The notes under the pieces were generated by a model. It was given only the letters and a program-made list of their open reading frames with translations, searched no databases and was not told the DNA's origin. Below, one piece after another: positions 7,278 through 18,899 of a stretch of DNA of 51,951 nt; the first letter of the stretch is position 1; the number at the start of each line of letters is the position of its first letter. The translations under genes and the position numbers were made by a program. Origin of the DNA: Bacillus sp. (in: firmicutes) (GTDB lineage Bacteria; Bacillota; Bacilli; Bacillales; Bacillaceae_J). Location of the stretch: NCBI GenBank assembly GCA_012842745.1, contig DUSF01000062.1, forward strand, positions 1-51,951. The letters run 5' to 3'.

Positions 7278-7634
7278 GTGGACAAAAAACAATTATTTGA
7301 TCAAGCGATTAAAATTGAGGAACAAATTGGTCAATTATACAAAGAGTTAGGTGAATTCAAATCCCATTTAGCTGAGCTATTAGAGGAAAATCATCATCTA
7401 AAAATGGAAAATCATCACCTGAGACAGCGGCTTGAGAAAGAGAACGGGCCAAGACCAGGCAATTCGAAAAAAAAGACGAATAAGAAAGAAGAGTCAGTAG
7501 CAGATATTGGTGAAGGATATGACAACCTAGCCCGTATTTATCAAGAAGGGTTTCATATTTGCAATGTCCATTATGGAAGCCTGCGAAAAGATGGAGACTG
7601 TTTATTTTGCTTATCGTTTTTAAATAAAAAATAA
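7278..7634 (+). CDS. yabA: YabA, replication initiation control protein
   Basis: 118 residues. The first 60 or so form a coiled coil for tetramer assembly, a charged linker follows (60-78), and the C-terminus binds zinc through H93, C95, H98, C108 and C111. YabA bridges DnaA and the DnaN clamp and restrains re-initiation. GTG is the start, with AGAGGTG 7 bp before it. A hairpin follows the stop codon, so part of transcription may end here. Confidence 0.95.
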   Translation: MDKKQLFDQAIKIEEQIGQLYKELGEFKSHLAELLEENHHLKMENHHLRQRLEKENGPRPGNSKKKTNKKEESVADIGEGYDNLARIYQEGFHICNVHYGSLRKDGDCLFCLSFLNKK

Positions 7635-7639
7635 ATGCA

Positions 7640-7667
7640 GCCTTTCCTGTTATGGAGAGGCTTTTTT
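7640..7667 (+). terminator. Hairpin between yabA and trmN6
   Basis: GCCTTTCC pairs with GGAGAGGC around a 6-nt loop, with six T residues after it. It looks like an intrinsic terminator or attenuator ending the tmk-yabA transcript. Confidence 0.7.
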
Positions 7668-7688
7668 AATAAAAAAGGAAGGTTACAT

Positions 7689-8435
7689 ATGATTGAATTA
7701 CATGGTGATGAGCGCTTAGATTATTTATTAGATGAACGGATGAAAATTATACAAAGCCCATCGGTTTTTAACTTTTCATTGGATGCTGTGTTATTGGCGA
7801 ATTTCGTTTATGTTCCTATTCAAAAAGGAAATTTACTTGATTTATGTACAGGCAATGCTGTCATCCCCTTGTTGTTAAGCGAACGTACGAAGGGGAAAAT
7901 TACTGGGGTTGAAATCCAAGAACGGATTTATGATATGGCGCTTAGAAGCATCAACTATAATAATTTGGAAGAGCGTCTGACAGTTATTCATGGTGATCTT
8001 AAAGATATGCCAACCGTTTTAGGGAACGCTCAGTTTGATGTAGTTACTTGTAATCCGCCGTATTTTCCAACACCGAGTGAAACGGAGTATAATGAAAATC
8101 CTCATTTAGCAATTGCCCGCCATGAAATTTTTTGCACTTTAGAAGATGTTGTTAGAGTTTCAAGCACACTTGTCCGTCACGGCGGCAAAGTAGCATTTGT
8201 TCATCGCCCTGAGAGGCTGCTTGATATTGTTACATTCATGAGACAATATAAAATAGAGCCAAAGCGAATAAGATTTGTTTATCCAAAGGTGGGAAAAGAA
8301 GCGAATACATTACTAATAGAGGGTACAAAGTATGGGAAAGCTGGCCTGAAAATTTTGCCCCCTCTTTATGTGTATAAAGAAAATAATGAATATACAGAGG
8401 AGCTGCTTGAGATTTTATATGGAAAACGGGGATAG
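7689..8435 (+). CDS. trmN6: tRNA1(Val) (adenine-37-N6)-methyltransferase, YabB/TrmN6
   Basis: 248 residues of a Rossmann-type SAM methyltransferase. Motif I reads DLCTGNAV (51-58) and the catalytic adenine-N6 motif is NPPY (122-125). It is expected to methylate A37 of a valine tRNA. The ATG at 7689 is preferred over an in-frame upstream start because AAGGAAGG lies 6 bp before it and the upstream codons run through a terminator hairpin. It overlaps yazA by 17 bp. Confidence 0.92.
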   Translation: MIELHGDERLDYLLDERMKIIQSPSVFNFSLDAVLLANFVYVPIQKGNLLDLCTGNAVIPLLLSERTKGKITGVEIQERIYDMALRSINYNNLEERLTVIHGDLKDMPTVLGNAQFDVVTCNPPYFPTPSETEYNENPHLAIARHEIFCTLEDVVRVSSTLVRHGGKVAFVHRPERLLDIVTFMRQYKIEPKRIRFVYPKVGKEANTLLIEGTKYGKAGLKILPPLYVYKENNEYTEELLEILYGKRG

Positions 8436-8688
8436 ACATTATGTTTATATTTTGGAATGCAGCGATGGGTCGTACTATACGGGCTATACGAATAATTTAG
8501 AAAAAAGAATTGAAAGACATCAGGCTGGCAAAGGGGCAAAATATACAAGAGGACGAACGCCTGTACAGCTTTTATACTCCAAGGAATATGAATTAAAAAC
8601 GGATGCGATGCAGGAAGAATACCGCATTAAACAATTATCAAGGGAGCAGAAAGAACAGATTATTAAGGAAAGGGAGGGATATTTTTGA
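8419..8688 (+). CDS. yazA: YazA, GIY-YIG domain protein
   Basis: 89 residues forming a single GIY-YIG nuclease-type domain: the motif appears as [17 protein letters not shown], with the catalytic Arg in [10 protein letters not shown] and a Glu further on. Proteins of this UPF0213/YhbQ type are small stand-alone domains whose natural substrate is poorly known. The start within the trmN6 end is chosen because [12 protein letters not shown] fits the family N-terminus. It overlaps rsmI by four bases. The B. subtilis order trmN6-yazA-rsmI is kept. Confidence 0.9.
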   Translation: MENGDRHYVYILECSDGSYYTGYTNNLEKRIERHQAGKGAKYTRGRTPVQLLYSKEYELKTDAMQEEYRIKQLSREQKEQIIKEREGYF

Positions 8689-9563
8689 GAAAGCAGCAAA
8701 AAAGCTTTAATTCAGCTAATCAAGGAGCGCTCTATTTAGTTCCCACTCCGATTGGCAATTTAGAAGATATGACTTTTCGGGCCATTCGTGTTTTAAAGGA
8801 AGCGGATTTAATTGCCGCTGAAGATACAAGGCAGACGGTTAAGCTTCTTAATCATTTTGAAATTCCGACAGCGCTAACAAGCTATCATGAGCATAATAAG
8901 CGGGAAAGCGGGATAAAAATACTAGATGAAATAAGGAATGGGAAAACAGTGGCATTAGTTAGTGATGCTGGTATGCCCGCTATTTCCGACCCTGGCTATG
9001 ATTTAGTAGTCGATGCCCTCGCGGAAAATATCGCTGTTATTGCCTTACCCGGTGCAAATGCAGCCCTTACTGCTCTAATTGCTTCCGGGTTGCCGACCAA
9101 TCATTTTTATTATTATGGTTTTTTGCCTAGAGGAAAAAAGGAAAGAGTCGCGGAGCTTGAAAGATTACAGGAAATAAACGACCCGATTATTTTTTATGAA
9201 GCCCCACACCGCTTAAAAGAAACATTATCAGCTCTTGAAAAAGCTTGGGGACCAGATCGGAAAGCGTCCCTTTCAAGGGAGTTAACAAAAAAGTTTGAAG
9301 AATATATTAGAGGAACGATAAGTGAGCTTATACAGTGGGCAGATGAAGAAGCAATCCGCGGTGAATTTTGTATTGTTGTTGAAGGTGCAAATATCGATGA
9401 TTTTGCCACTGAGAATAATTGGTGGGCGGACTTACATATAAAAGAACATGTAGAGCATTACATGGAAAAGGAAGGTTTGCGTTCGAAAGATGCGATAAAG
9501 AAAGTGGCAGATGAGCGGGGAATACCGAAGCGAGATGTGTACCAATCGTTTCATATTGAATAA
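8685..9563 (+). CDS. rsmI: 16S rRNA (cytidine-1402-2'-O)-methyltransferase
   Basis: 292 residues of the tetrapyrrole-methylase fold, with the SAM-binding segments LVPTPIGNLEDMTFRA, AAEDTRQT and SDAGMPAISDPG of RsmI/YabC. RsmI adds the 2'-O-methyl group to C1402 in the ribosomal decoding centre. It starts at TTG overlapping the yazA stop, with AAAGGGAGGG 6 bp before it. A bidirectional terminator separates it from the convergent abrB. Confidence 0.95.
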   Translation: MRKQQKSFNSANQGALYLVPTPIGNLEDMTFRAIRVLKEADLIAAEDTRQTVKLLNHFEIPTALTSYHEHNKRESGIKILDEIRNGKTVALVSDAGMPAISDPGYDLVVDALAENIAVIALPGANAALTALIASGLPTNHFYYYGFLPRGKKERVAELERLQEINDPIIFYEAPHRLKETLSALEKAWGPDRKASLSRELTKKFEEYIRGTISELIQWADEEAIRGEFCIVVEGANIDDFATENNWWADLHIKEHVEHYMEKEGLRSKDAIKKVADERGIPKRDVYQSFHIE

Positions 9564-9568
9564 CAAAA

Positions 9569-9594
9569 AGAGGCTAGCAAACTAGCCTCTAAAA
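9569..9594. terminator. Bidirectional terminator between rsmI and abrB
   Basis: AGAGGCTAG and CTAGCCTCT form a perfect 9-bp stem with a 4-nt loop, flanked by an A-run and an A-rich tail. It lies between the converging rsmI and abrB genes and can serve both. Confidence 0.8.
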
Positions 9595-9606
9595 CTTTAA
9601 ATCGTA

Positions 9607-9891
9607 CTATTTCGCCACTGCAAGATTATCTTGAAGTTCTTGTAATAATTGTTCTGCTCCTTCACGGCTTAGGACAATTTTACCTTCGGCAAGTGTGAAA
9701 TTGTAATCAGAAACTTCCCCAGTAATAAAGCAAGTCATATTAGGTTTATATTTCTTTAAAACAATGCGGTCATCATCTACATAAATTTCAAGTGCATCTT
9801 TTTCTGCGATACCTAATGTACGGCGTAATTCAATTGGAATAACCACGCGACCTAATTCATCAACTTTACGAACAATACCTGTAGATTTCAT
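9607..9891 (-). CDS. abrB: AbrB transition-state regulator
   Basis: 94 residues matching AbrB. The N-terminal SpoVT-AbrB DNA-binding domain reads MKSTGIVRKVDELGRVVIPI with R-R-T-L and DALEIY, and a C-terminal multimerisation domain includes the conserved Cys in MTCFITGE. AbrB represses stationary-phase and sporulation genes in growing cells. GGGGAG lies 8-9 bp before the ATG. It has its own sigma-A promoter with Spo0A boxes and diverges from metG. Confidence 0.97.
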   Translation of the reverse strand: MKSTGIVRKVDELGRVVIPIELRRTLGIAEKDALEIYVDDDRIVLKKYKPNMTCFITGEVSDYNFTLAEGKIVLSREGAEQLLQELQDNLAVAK

Positions 9892-9932
9892 TTAATCATT
9901 CTCCCCTTAAAATAAAAATTTTATTTTTATAA

Positions 9933-9949
9933 TTCGTCATGTTTCGACA
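9933..9949 (-). promoter_or_regulatory. Tandem Spo0A boxes in the abrB leader
   Basis: On the minus strand TGTCGAA (9949-9943) is a perfect 0A box, and TGACGAA (9939-9933) differs at one base. They start exactly 10 bp apart, on one face of the helix, roughly +10 to +26 from the predicted abrB start point. B. subtilis abrB has the same arrangement, where Spo0A-P blocks transcription. Confidence 0.85.
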
Positions 9950-9965
9950 AATTTCATCTGTTTTC

Positions 9966-9994
9966 ATCATACCAATATTTCCAAAAGTAGTCAA
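9966..9994 (-). promoter_or_regulatory. Sigma-A promoter of abrB
   Basis: On the minus strand TTGACT (9994-9989), a 17-bp spacer and TATGAT (9971-9966). The spacing is ideal and the Spo0A boxes fall just downstream. Confidence 0.85.
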
Positions 9995-10219
9995 TTTTTA
10001 TTTTGTAAAAAAGTGTAGATTATATAAAAAAAAGTATTTAGGATTCTTGTAAACTATTGATATATAGACTTTCTTTATTCTTATTATAAAAATAGTTAAT
10101 AGACTTAATTTTACAGTTAATTACTGTTTTCCAAAAAACTGTATGTTTATATTATGACATAAAGAGACGACAAAACTCAACATATATTTCAACAAAAATT
10201 TTCGCAATTTGGCCGAATC

Positions 10220-10249
10220 TTGACATGATTACTTTCAGTTCGGTATATT
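10220..10249 (+). promoter_or_regulatory. Likely sigma-A promoter of metG
   Basis: TTGACA (10220-10225) and TATATT (10244-10249) are 18 bp apart. The leader to the metG ATG is only about 45 nt, and no T-box (AGGGTGGNACCGCG) or S-box sequence is seen. The rest of the 410-bp abrB-metG gap is AT-rich, with a weak 0A-box-like GACGACAAAA at 10165-10174. Confidence 0.65.
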
Positions 10250-10259
10250 TTGGTGATAA

Positions 10260-12278
<2,019 letters not shown>

Positions 12279-12293
12279 CAAGGGAGTTATTAT

Positions 12294-13061
12294 ATGTTAT
12301 TTGATACCCATGTTCATCTCAATGCAAGTCAATTTGCAGACGATGTCGAGGAGGTCATAAAGCGAGCGCAATCTGAAGGTGTTTCGGCGATGGTTTGTGT
12401 CGGCTTCGATAGACAAACGATTCAAGAAGCGATTAGAATTGCTGAAAAACATGATTTTATATATGCTTCGGTTGGCTGGCATCCCGTTGATGCAATTGAT
12501 ATGCAAGAAGATGATCTACTATGGCTGGAGGAACTTGCAAGCCACCCAAAGGTCGTTGCCCTAGGTGAAATGGGTTTAGATTATTATTGGGATAAATCAC
12601 CGAAGGATATTCAAAAAGATGTTTTCCGAAAACAAATTCGCTTAGCTAAAAAAGTGAAGCTGCCAATCATTATTCATAACCGAGAAGCAACGCAGGATAT
12701 TGTGGAAATTTTAAAAGAAGAGGATGCCGCTGAGGTGGGCGGTATTATGCATTGTTTTAGCGGCAGTTTAGAAATAGCGAAGGAATGTATCGCCATGAAT
12801 TTTTATATTTCATTTGGTGGTCCTGTAACATTTAAAAATGCAAAAAAACCAAAAGAAGTTGCTGCTGAACTGCCGCTGGAGAAGTTATTAATTGAAACGG
12901 ACTGTCCATACTTAACACCGCATCCATATCGCGGAAAAAGAAATGAGCCTGCATACGTAAAATTCGTAGCCGAACAAATTGCTGAGCTAAAAGGAATTTC
13001 CTATGAGGAAGTAGCTCGTCAAACAACTTTAAACGCCAAAAGAGTTTTCCAAATTTCATAA
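12294..13061 (+). CDS. tatD: TatD-family metal-dependent hydrolase (YabD)
   Basis: 255 residues of a TIM-barrel amidohydrolase. The metal ligands are visible as THVHLN (H6, H8), GEMGLDYYWD, IIHNREA, MHCFSG and ETDCPYLTPHP. TatD proteins act as 3'-5' deoxyribonucleases or in quality-control roles. It follows metG, as in many Firmicutes. AAGGGAG lies 6 bp before the ATG. Confidence 0.93.
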   Translation: MLFDTHVHLNASQFADDVEEVIKRAQSEGVSAMVCVGFDRQTIQEAIRIAEKHDFIYASVGWHPVDAIDMQEDDLLWLEELASHPKVVALGEMGLDYYWDKSPKDIQKDVFRKQIRLAKKVKLPIIIHNREATQDIVEILKEEDAAEVGGIMHCFSGSLEIAKECIAMNFYISFGGPVTFKNAKKPKEVAAELPLEKLLIETDCPYLTPHPYRGKRNEPAYVKFVAEQIAELKGISYEEVARQTTLNAKRVFQIS

Positions 13062-13068
13062 AATGTCG

Positions 13069-13103
13069 AAAGGGGCTGTCTATAAATGAACAGCCCCTTT
13101 TTC
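13069..13103 (+). terminator. metG-tatD terminator
   Basis: AAAGGGGCTGT pairs with ACAGCCCCTTT around an 11-nt loop, and the T-run follows. It lies eight bases after the tatD stop codon. Confidence 0.9.
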
Positions 13104-13237
13104 TATTGCAATTAGCGAATAATGCTGTCGATATTTTTGGGTGGATTTTCAAAACAAAAAGCCTTTATAATGTGAAACAATAGACAATCACACATGTCTA
13201 AAATATTGTCAAGAAAAAGTGAGGTGGTAAATTATAG

Positions 13238-13267
13238 TTGACAACTTACGAAAGGCTCTTATATAAT
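13238..13267 (+). promoter_or_regulatory. Promoter of yabE
   Basis: TTGACA (13238-13243), an 18-bp spacer and TATAAT (13262-13267). The 5' leader would be only about 18 nt and consists mostly of the ribosome-binding site. Confidence 0.75.
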
Positions 13268-13292
13268 CACTCCGTATGAAGGAGGCAAATAA

Positions 13293-14453
13293 ATGCTGAA
13301 ATCGAAAACGAAAAAAGTTGCCTTATTTAGCATTCTAGCATTAGTATTGGCCTTGATACTAAATAATGAGGTGACGAAACAATCTGTTATGGTCGTCTTA
13401 GATGGGAAAGAGGAGAAGGTGCGAACGCATGCCAAAACTGTTAAAGAACTGCTTAAAGAGCTTGATTTGGAGATTTTAGAGCAGGATAAAGTCAGCCCAT
13501 CATTAGATTCACCAATAATAGCAAAAATGAACGTCTCGTGGGACCCCGCAAAACCTATTAGATTAATAGCTTGGGGGAAAGAACAAACGGTTTGGTCAGC
13601 AGCAAAAACTGTAGGGGATTTTATTAAAGAACAAAAAGTCGTATTAAATGAACATGATAGAATCAGTCCAAGTAGGGATACAGAGCTAGATCAAAACACA
13701 GAAATTATCGTAGATACTGCTTTTCTTGTAACGATTAAAGACGGAAGTGGGAAGAAGCAAGTTTGGACAACTTCGACTACGGTCGTTGACCTTTTAAGGC
13801 ACCAAGAAATTAAACTGAATGAACTTGACCGCGTTGAGCCAAAAGCCGATACTCAAGTCACAGAAAATATGGTTGTAAATGTTATACGCGTAGAAAAGGT
13901 CACCGATGTGGTGGAAGTACCAGTTGATTTTGCAGTTGTAACTCGAAAAGATTCATCCCTACCAGCAGGTGTTGAGCAGATAGTCACCAAAGGTGAAAAG
14001 GGACTAGAAAAGCAAACCTTCGAAGTAATCTTAGAAAATGGAAAAGAAGCTTCTAGAAAACTTATTAGTACAGAAAAAGTAAAAGATAGCAAAGACAAAG
14101 TGGTTGCTTTAGGGACAAAGCAAATAAAAAAGCAAACCGCTCGTGGTTATGATGGCCCGGTCAAAAAGGAATTCTATGTTAAAGCTACAGCCTATACAGC
14201 ATACTGCAATGGGTGTTCCGGTAAAACGGCTACAGGAGTAAATTTAAGGACGAACCCTGATGCAAAAGTGATTGCTGTAGATCCTGATGTCATTCCTCTA
14301 GGTACAAAGGTATGGGTCGAAGGATATGGTCATGCAATTGCTGCTGATACCGGAAGTGCGATTAAAGGTAATAAAATTGATCTTTTTATTCCTGACGAAA
14401 AAACCGTAGACAGTTACGGCAACAAAACGGTATTAATTAAAATTTTAGAGTAG
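13293..14453 (+). CDS. yabE: YabE, resuscitation-promoting-factor-like wall protein (DUF348-G5-3D)
   Basis: 386 residues. A short basic N-terminus and a hydrophobic segment (about 8-25) act as anchor or signal. Three DUF348 repeats follow (about 30-185, each ending in a D-x-V/I-x-P turn), then a G5 domain (about 200-280) with VVEVPVDF and GKEASRKLISTEKV. A C-terminal 3D domain (about 300-386) carries the aspartates AVDPDVIP, AADTGS and KIDLF. 3D/RlpA-like domains resemble lytic transglycosylases of the MltA type, so a role in peptidoglycan remodelling is likely. AAGGAGGC lies 7 bp before the ATG. It is monocistronic between promoter and terminator. Confidence 0.92.
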   Translation: MLKSKTKKVALFSILALVLALILNNEVTKQSVMVVLDGKEEKVRTHAKTVKELLKELDLEILEQDKVSPSLDSPIIAKMNVSWDPAKPIRLIAWGKEQTVWSAAKTVGDFIKEQKVVLNEHDRISPSRDTELDQNTEIIVDTAFLVTIKDGSGKKQVWTTSTTVVDLLRHQEIKLNELDRVEPKADTQVTENMVVNVIRVEKVTDVVEVPVDFAVVTRKDSSLPAGVEQIVTKGEKGLEKQTFEVILENGKEASRKLISTEKVKDSKDKVVALGTKQIKKQTARGYDGPVKKEFYVKATAYTAYCNGCSGKTATGVNLRTNPDAKVIAVDPDVIPLGTKVWVEGYGHAIAADTGSAIKGNKIDLFIPDEKTVDSYGNKTVLIKILE

Positions 14454-14465
14454 ACTTTTATTTTT

Positions 14466-14501
14466 TACACAGGGGACAACTTAGCTCCTCTGTGTTTTTT
14501 A
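14466..14501 (+). terminator. yabE terminator
   Basis: ACACAGGGGA pairs imperfectly with TCCTCTGTGT, with a T-rich tail on both sides. It begins 13 bases after the stop codon. Confidence 0.75.
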
Positions 14502-14579
14502 TTTTTTGCAATTTCGCTTATACTTGTTAATATATAGACGTTAAATGGTCGTTTAAGGTTTCAATTTTTGGAGGAAAAA

Positions 14580-16021
<1,442 letters not shown>

Positions 16022-16051
16022 TCAGGCTATCGTGCTTTCGTAGTTTTTTAT

Positions 16052-16079
16052 CACATTTTCCCCATTGATACATAGGCTA
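16052..16079 (+). promoter_or_regulatory. Sigma-K promoter of yabG
   Basis: The -10 element CATAGGCTA (16071-16079) fits CATANNNTA exactly, and CACA (16052-16055) provides the -35 AC at 15-16 bp. yabG is a mother-cell sigma-K gene in B. subtilis. Confidence 0.75.
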
Positions 16080-16122
16080 TAAAAGGCTGCTAATGTAGCT
16101 CTCCATGTGAAGGAGGGGAACT

Positions 16123-16989
16123 ATGAAAAGTAAAGTAGGTGATATCGTTACTCGTAAATCATATAAACACGATTTACTTTTCCGAGTAACGGAAATAAAT
16201 GATTCCACAGCTATTTTATTTGGTGAGGATGTTAGGCTAATTGCCGACGCACCGATAGCTGATTTAATAAGTATTGATGATAAAGAATATGAAAGCAGAC
16301 AAAAAAGAGAAAAAGAAAAAGTAGAAAAATCAAACAGATTATTTCGCCAAGATTATAACTTAATTCGGCAGCGAAATGAATACGATGCGTCGAGTGGCTA
16401 TAGCCATCATGAATTGTTTTTTCAAATGCCTGGCCGCGTACTCCACTTAGATGGGGATGCTGTTTATTTACAAAAATGCCGGGCCTTATATGAGAGACTT
16501 GGTGTCCCAATGTATGGTGTCCACATGAATGAAAAAGAGATGCCGGAAAAGGTAAGTAGGCTGATTGAACAATTTAGACCTGATATTTTAGTTGTGACTG
16601 GTCACGATGCCTATATTAAATCAAAAGGCAAGCAAAGTGATTTAAAGGCTTATCGCCATTCCCGCTATTTTGCCCAAACAGTCTTTGAGGCTAGAAAAAA
16701 AGTTCCGCATTTAGATCAACTTGTTATTTTTGCAGGTGCATGTCAATCGCATTTTGAATCGTTAATCAAAGCTGGGGCTAATTTTGCAAGCTCACCAACG
16801 CGTGTTAATATTCATGCGCTTGACCCAGTGTATATTGTTGCCAAGATTAGCTATACCCCTATTAAAGACCATATAAATGTTTGGGATGTGCTGCGCAATA
16901 CATTAACAGGTGAAAAAGGCTTAGGTGGCGTCGAAACAAGAGGGCTGCTTCGTGTTGGAATGCCCTATAGTGAACCGGAATTTGAATAA
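16123..16989 (+). CDS. yabG: YabG sporulation-specific protease
   Basis: 288 residues matching YabG along the whole length, including VLHLDGDAVYL, LVVTGHDAY, VIFAGACQSHFE and FASSPTRVNIHALDPV. YabG is a cysteine-type protease in the mother cell that trims coat proteins such as SafA and others late in sporulation; the Cys/His residues in GACQSHF are the likely active-site region. AAGGAGGGG lies 5 bp before the ATG. It has its own sigma-K promoter and a downstream bipartite hairpin. Confidence 0.93.
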   Translation: MKSKVGDIVTRKSYKHDLLFRVTEINDSTAILFGEDVRLIADAPIADLISIDDKEYESRQKREKEKVEKSNRLFRQDYNLIRQRNEYDASSGYSHHELFFQMPGRVLHLDGDAVYLQKCRALYERLGVPMYGVHMNEKEMPEKVSRLIEQFRPDILVVTGHDAYIKSKGKQSDLKAYRHSRYFAQTVFEARKKVPHLDQLVIFAGACQSHFESLIKAGANFASSPTRVNIHALDPVYIVAKISYTPIKDHINVWDVLRNTLTGEKGLGGVETRGLLRVGMPYSEPEFE

Positions 16990-16990
16990 T

Positions 16991-17057
16991 AAAGCTGTCT
17001 AAAAAAGTTAGCATTGATCACACGTCTAATCAATGCCTGACAGTAAAAGACAGCTTT
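16991..17057 (+). terminator. Bipartite hairpin after yabG
   Basis: Outer arms AAAGCTGTCT (16991-17000) and AGACAGCTTT (17048-17057) are perfectly complementary. An inner 8-bp stem, GCATTGAT (17011-17018) with ATCAATGC (17029-17036), is nested inside. The T-run is short. It is a probable terminator but longer than usual, and resembles the element at 20591-20674. Confidence 0.65.
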
Positions 17058-17167
17058 TACTATTTGAAAATATTCTCGAAAAATACATAATTTTGACAAT
17101 TGGTGGCATATTATAAATATGTTCACAAAAAATAAATAAAAATAATCAGTTATAACTAAAAAACCCA

Positions 17168-17197
17168 TTGACAGTAAAAAGGTGTCACTGATATAAT
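17168..17197 (+). promoter_or_regulatory. Sigma-A promoter of veg
   Basis: TTGACA (17168-17173), an 18-bp spacer and TATAAT (17192-17197): both hexamers are perfect, as expected for veg, one of the strongest vegetative promoters of Bacillus. Confidence 0.85.
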
Positions 17198-17258
17198 TTT
17201 AGTTTTATTTGACTGAAATGATATTTAGTGATAAACTATACATAGTGAGGTGGAACGA

Positions 17259-17528
17259 ATGGGAAAAACTTTATTAGATATTAAACGGATTCTCGACAAT
17301 AATCTTGGGAAGCGCCTAACATTAAAAGCGAATGGGGGGCGGCGCAAGACAATTGAAAGATCTGGGATCTTAGCTGAAACATATCCTTCGGTTTTTATTA
17401 TTGAACTGGATCAACAAGAAAATTCATTCGAACGAGTATCATATAGTTATGCCGACGTTTTAACCGAAACGGTTGAATTAACCTTTTTAGATGATAATAC
17501 AGGAAATATTGCAATCAGCGGACAGTAA
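17259..17528 (+). CDS. veg: Veg protein
   Basis: 89 residues matching Veg ([52 protein letters not shown]). The fold is a small SH3-like barrel. In B. subtilis Veg promotes biofilm formation by antagonising SinR, and affects spore germination. The ATG at 17259 is chosen over an in-frame GTG at 17250, because GAGGTGG overlaps the GTG and sits 7 bp before the ATG. It is transcribed alone. Confidence 0.95.
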   Translation: MGKTLLDIKRILDNNLGKRLTLKANGGRRKTIERSGILAETYPSVFIIELDQQENSFERVSYSYADVLTETVELTFLDDNTGNIAISGQ

Positions 17529-17549
17529 ACTTTGTTTACTGTCCTTTTC
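17520..17549 (+). terminator. veg terminator overlapping the stop codon
   Basis: GGACAGTAAA pairs with TTTACTGTCC and four T residues follow. The veg stop codon TAA lies within the 5' arm. Confidence 0.85.
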
Positions 17550-17556
17550 ATTAAAT

Positions 17557-17586
17557 GAATGGCTTAATGATAATTTCCTAATACTA
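17557..17586 (+). promoter_or_regulatory. Sigma-G promoter of sspF
   Basis: GAATG (17557-17561), an 18-bp spacer and AATACTA (17580-17586) match GMATR-N17/18-CATNHTA with one difference. The gene downstream is a forespore SASP gene. Confidence 0.65.
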
Positions 17587-17618
17587 AGACTGTCGCAGTT
17601 TTAGGAGGGGGACTCATT

Positions 17619-17801
17619 ATGGGCAGACGAAGAGGTTTAATGTCCCAACAATTTAAAGATGAACTCGCAAAGGAACTTGGGTTTTACGATACTGTTCAAG
17701 CTGAAGGCTGGGGTGGTATTACAGCTAGACAAGCCGGAAGCATGGTCAAGCGCGCTGTAGAAATTGCACAGCAAAGTTTAGTAAATCAGCAAAAACAGTA
17801 A
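17619..17801 (+). CDS. sspF: Small acid-soluble spore protein SspF (alpha/beta type)
   Basis: 60 residues related to alpha/beta SASPs. MGRRRGLMS leads into an [16 protein letters not shown] helix and a second conserved block, [19 protein letters not shown]. These proteins coat spore DNA and protect it. The germination-protease site of classical SASPs is not obvious, as is usual for SspF. AGGAGGGGG lies 8 bp before the ATG. A strong terminator follows. Confidence 0.95.
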   Translation: MGRRRGLMSQQFKDELAKELGFYDTVQAEGWGGITARQAGSMVKRAVEIAQQSLVNQQKQ

Positions 17802-17834
17802 ATTCGTGTTCTGAAACAACTAAAATACTGCGAT

Positions 17835-17868
17835 AACCGGAGCTGCATAAAGCTCCGGTTTTTTTTAA
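17835..17868 (+). terminator. sspF terminator
   Basis: AACCGGAGCT pairs perfectly with AGCTCCGGTT around GCATAA, followed by six further T residues. Confidence 0.93.
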
Positions 17869-17946
17869 GTAAAAAATGGTTATACTGTATGTTTATGATA
17901 CAATATACGAAAAAGAAGAAGTTGTAGTTAGTGGGTGAATCGTAGG

Positions 17947-18819
17947 ATGGGCAATCGAATTTTAGCAAAAGCACCAGCAAAAATTAATTTATCATTAGAT
18001 GTTCTACACAAGAGGGACGATGGGTATCATGAAGTCAATATGATTATGACAACAATCGACTTGGCGGACTGGATTGAACTAGAGGAGTTACCAGAAGATA
18101 AAATAAGCATACTCTCACAAAATCGCTTCGTACCCGATGATGAACGGAATTTGGCTTATCAAGCGGCAATGCTATTAAAAGAGCGATTTACAGTGAAAAA
18201 TGGTGTATCCATCTCCATCTCTAAAGTAATTCCTGTTGCCGCTGGGTTAGCAGGGGGAAGTAGCGATGCAGCTGCAACATTAAGAGGTTTAAACCAATTG
18301 TGGGGCTTAGGTCTAACATTAGATGAGCTTGCTGAACTAGGAGCGGAAATTGGTTCAGATGTTTCTTTTTGCGTGTATGGTGGTACGGCGATAGCGTCTG
18401 GGCGGGGTGAAAAAATTGAGCATATTGCCCCGCCGCCGCCATGCTGGGTCATTTTAGCCAAACCTACTATCGGCGTTTCGACAGCAGAAGTTTACCGGAA
18501 TTTAAAGCTGGATCAAGTAGAGCATCCCGATCTTGATGCAATGGTAAAGGCTATTCAAAATCATGATTTCAAAGGAATTTGTAAAAATGTTGGCAATGTT
18601 TTAGAGAGTGTTACATTAAAACTTCATCCAGAGGTCAGCCATATTAAAGCGCAGATGCAGCGTTTTGGGGCAGATGCTGTCTTAATGAGCGGCAGCGGGC
18701 CAACCGTTTATGGACTAGTCCAATACCAATCACGCCTGCAACGAATTTACAATGGATTAAGGGGATTTTGTGATCAGGTGTATGCAGTTCGGATGTTAGG
18801 GCATAGAAATGAACGGTAA
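17947..18819 (+). CDS. ispE: 4-diphosphocytidyl-2-C-methyl-D-erythritol kinase
   Basis: 290 residues of a GHMP kinase in the MEP isoprenoid pathway. The N-terminal [14 protein letters not shown], the ATP loop [20 protein letters not shown] and the C-terminal [11 protein letters not shown] are all present. The ATG at 17947 is preferred to an in-frame GTG at 17935: GGGTGA lies 8 bp before it, the GTG has no ribosome-binding site, and the resulting length is close to the B. subtilis protein. purR follows after 80 bp. Confidence 0.95.
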   Translation: MGNRILAKAPAKINLSLDVLHKRDDGYHEVNMIMTTIDLADWIELEELPEDKISILSQNRFVPDDERNLAYQAAMLLKERFTVKNGVSISISKVIPVAAGLAGGSSDAAATLRGLNQLWGLGLTLDELAELGAEIGSDVSFCVYGGTAIASGRGEKIEHIAPPPPCWVILAKPTIGVSTAEVYRNLKLDQVEHPDLDAMVKAIQNHDFKGICKNVGNVLESVTLKLHPEVSHIKAQMQRFGADAVLMSGSGPTVYGLVQYQSRLQRIYNGLRGFCDQVYAVRMLGHRNER

Positions 18820-18832
18820 AACTTGCCGGCCC

Positions 18833-18883
18833 TTGATTAAATCCGTATAAAAATGATATAGTAACTATAAAATATTCGGGTTT
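18833..18883 (+). promoter_or_regulatory. purR promoter with candidate PurBoxes
   Basis: TTGATT (18833-18838), an 18-bp spacer and TATAGT (18857-18862) form a sigma-A promoter. A forward PurBox-like AAATCCGTATAAA (18839-18851; 10 of 13 to AWWWCCGAACWWT) and an inverted one, AATATTCGGGTTT (18871-18883; 11 of 13), flank the -10. The 19-bp gap is slightly longer than the usual 16-17. Autoregulation by PurR is inferred. Confidence 0.5.
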
Positions 18884-18899
18884 TAGGGGGTGTACGGGA

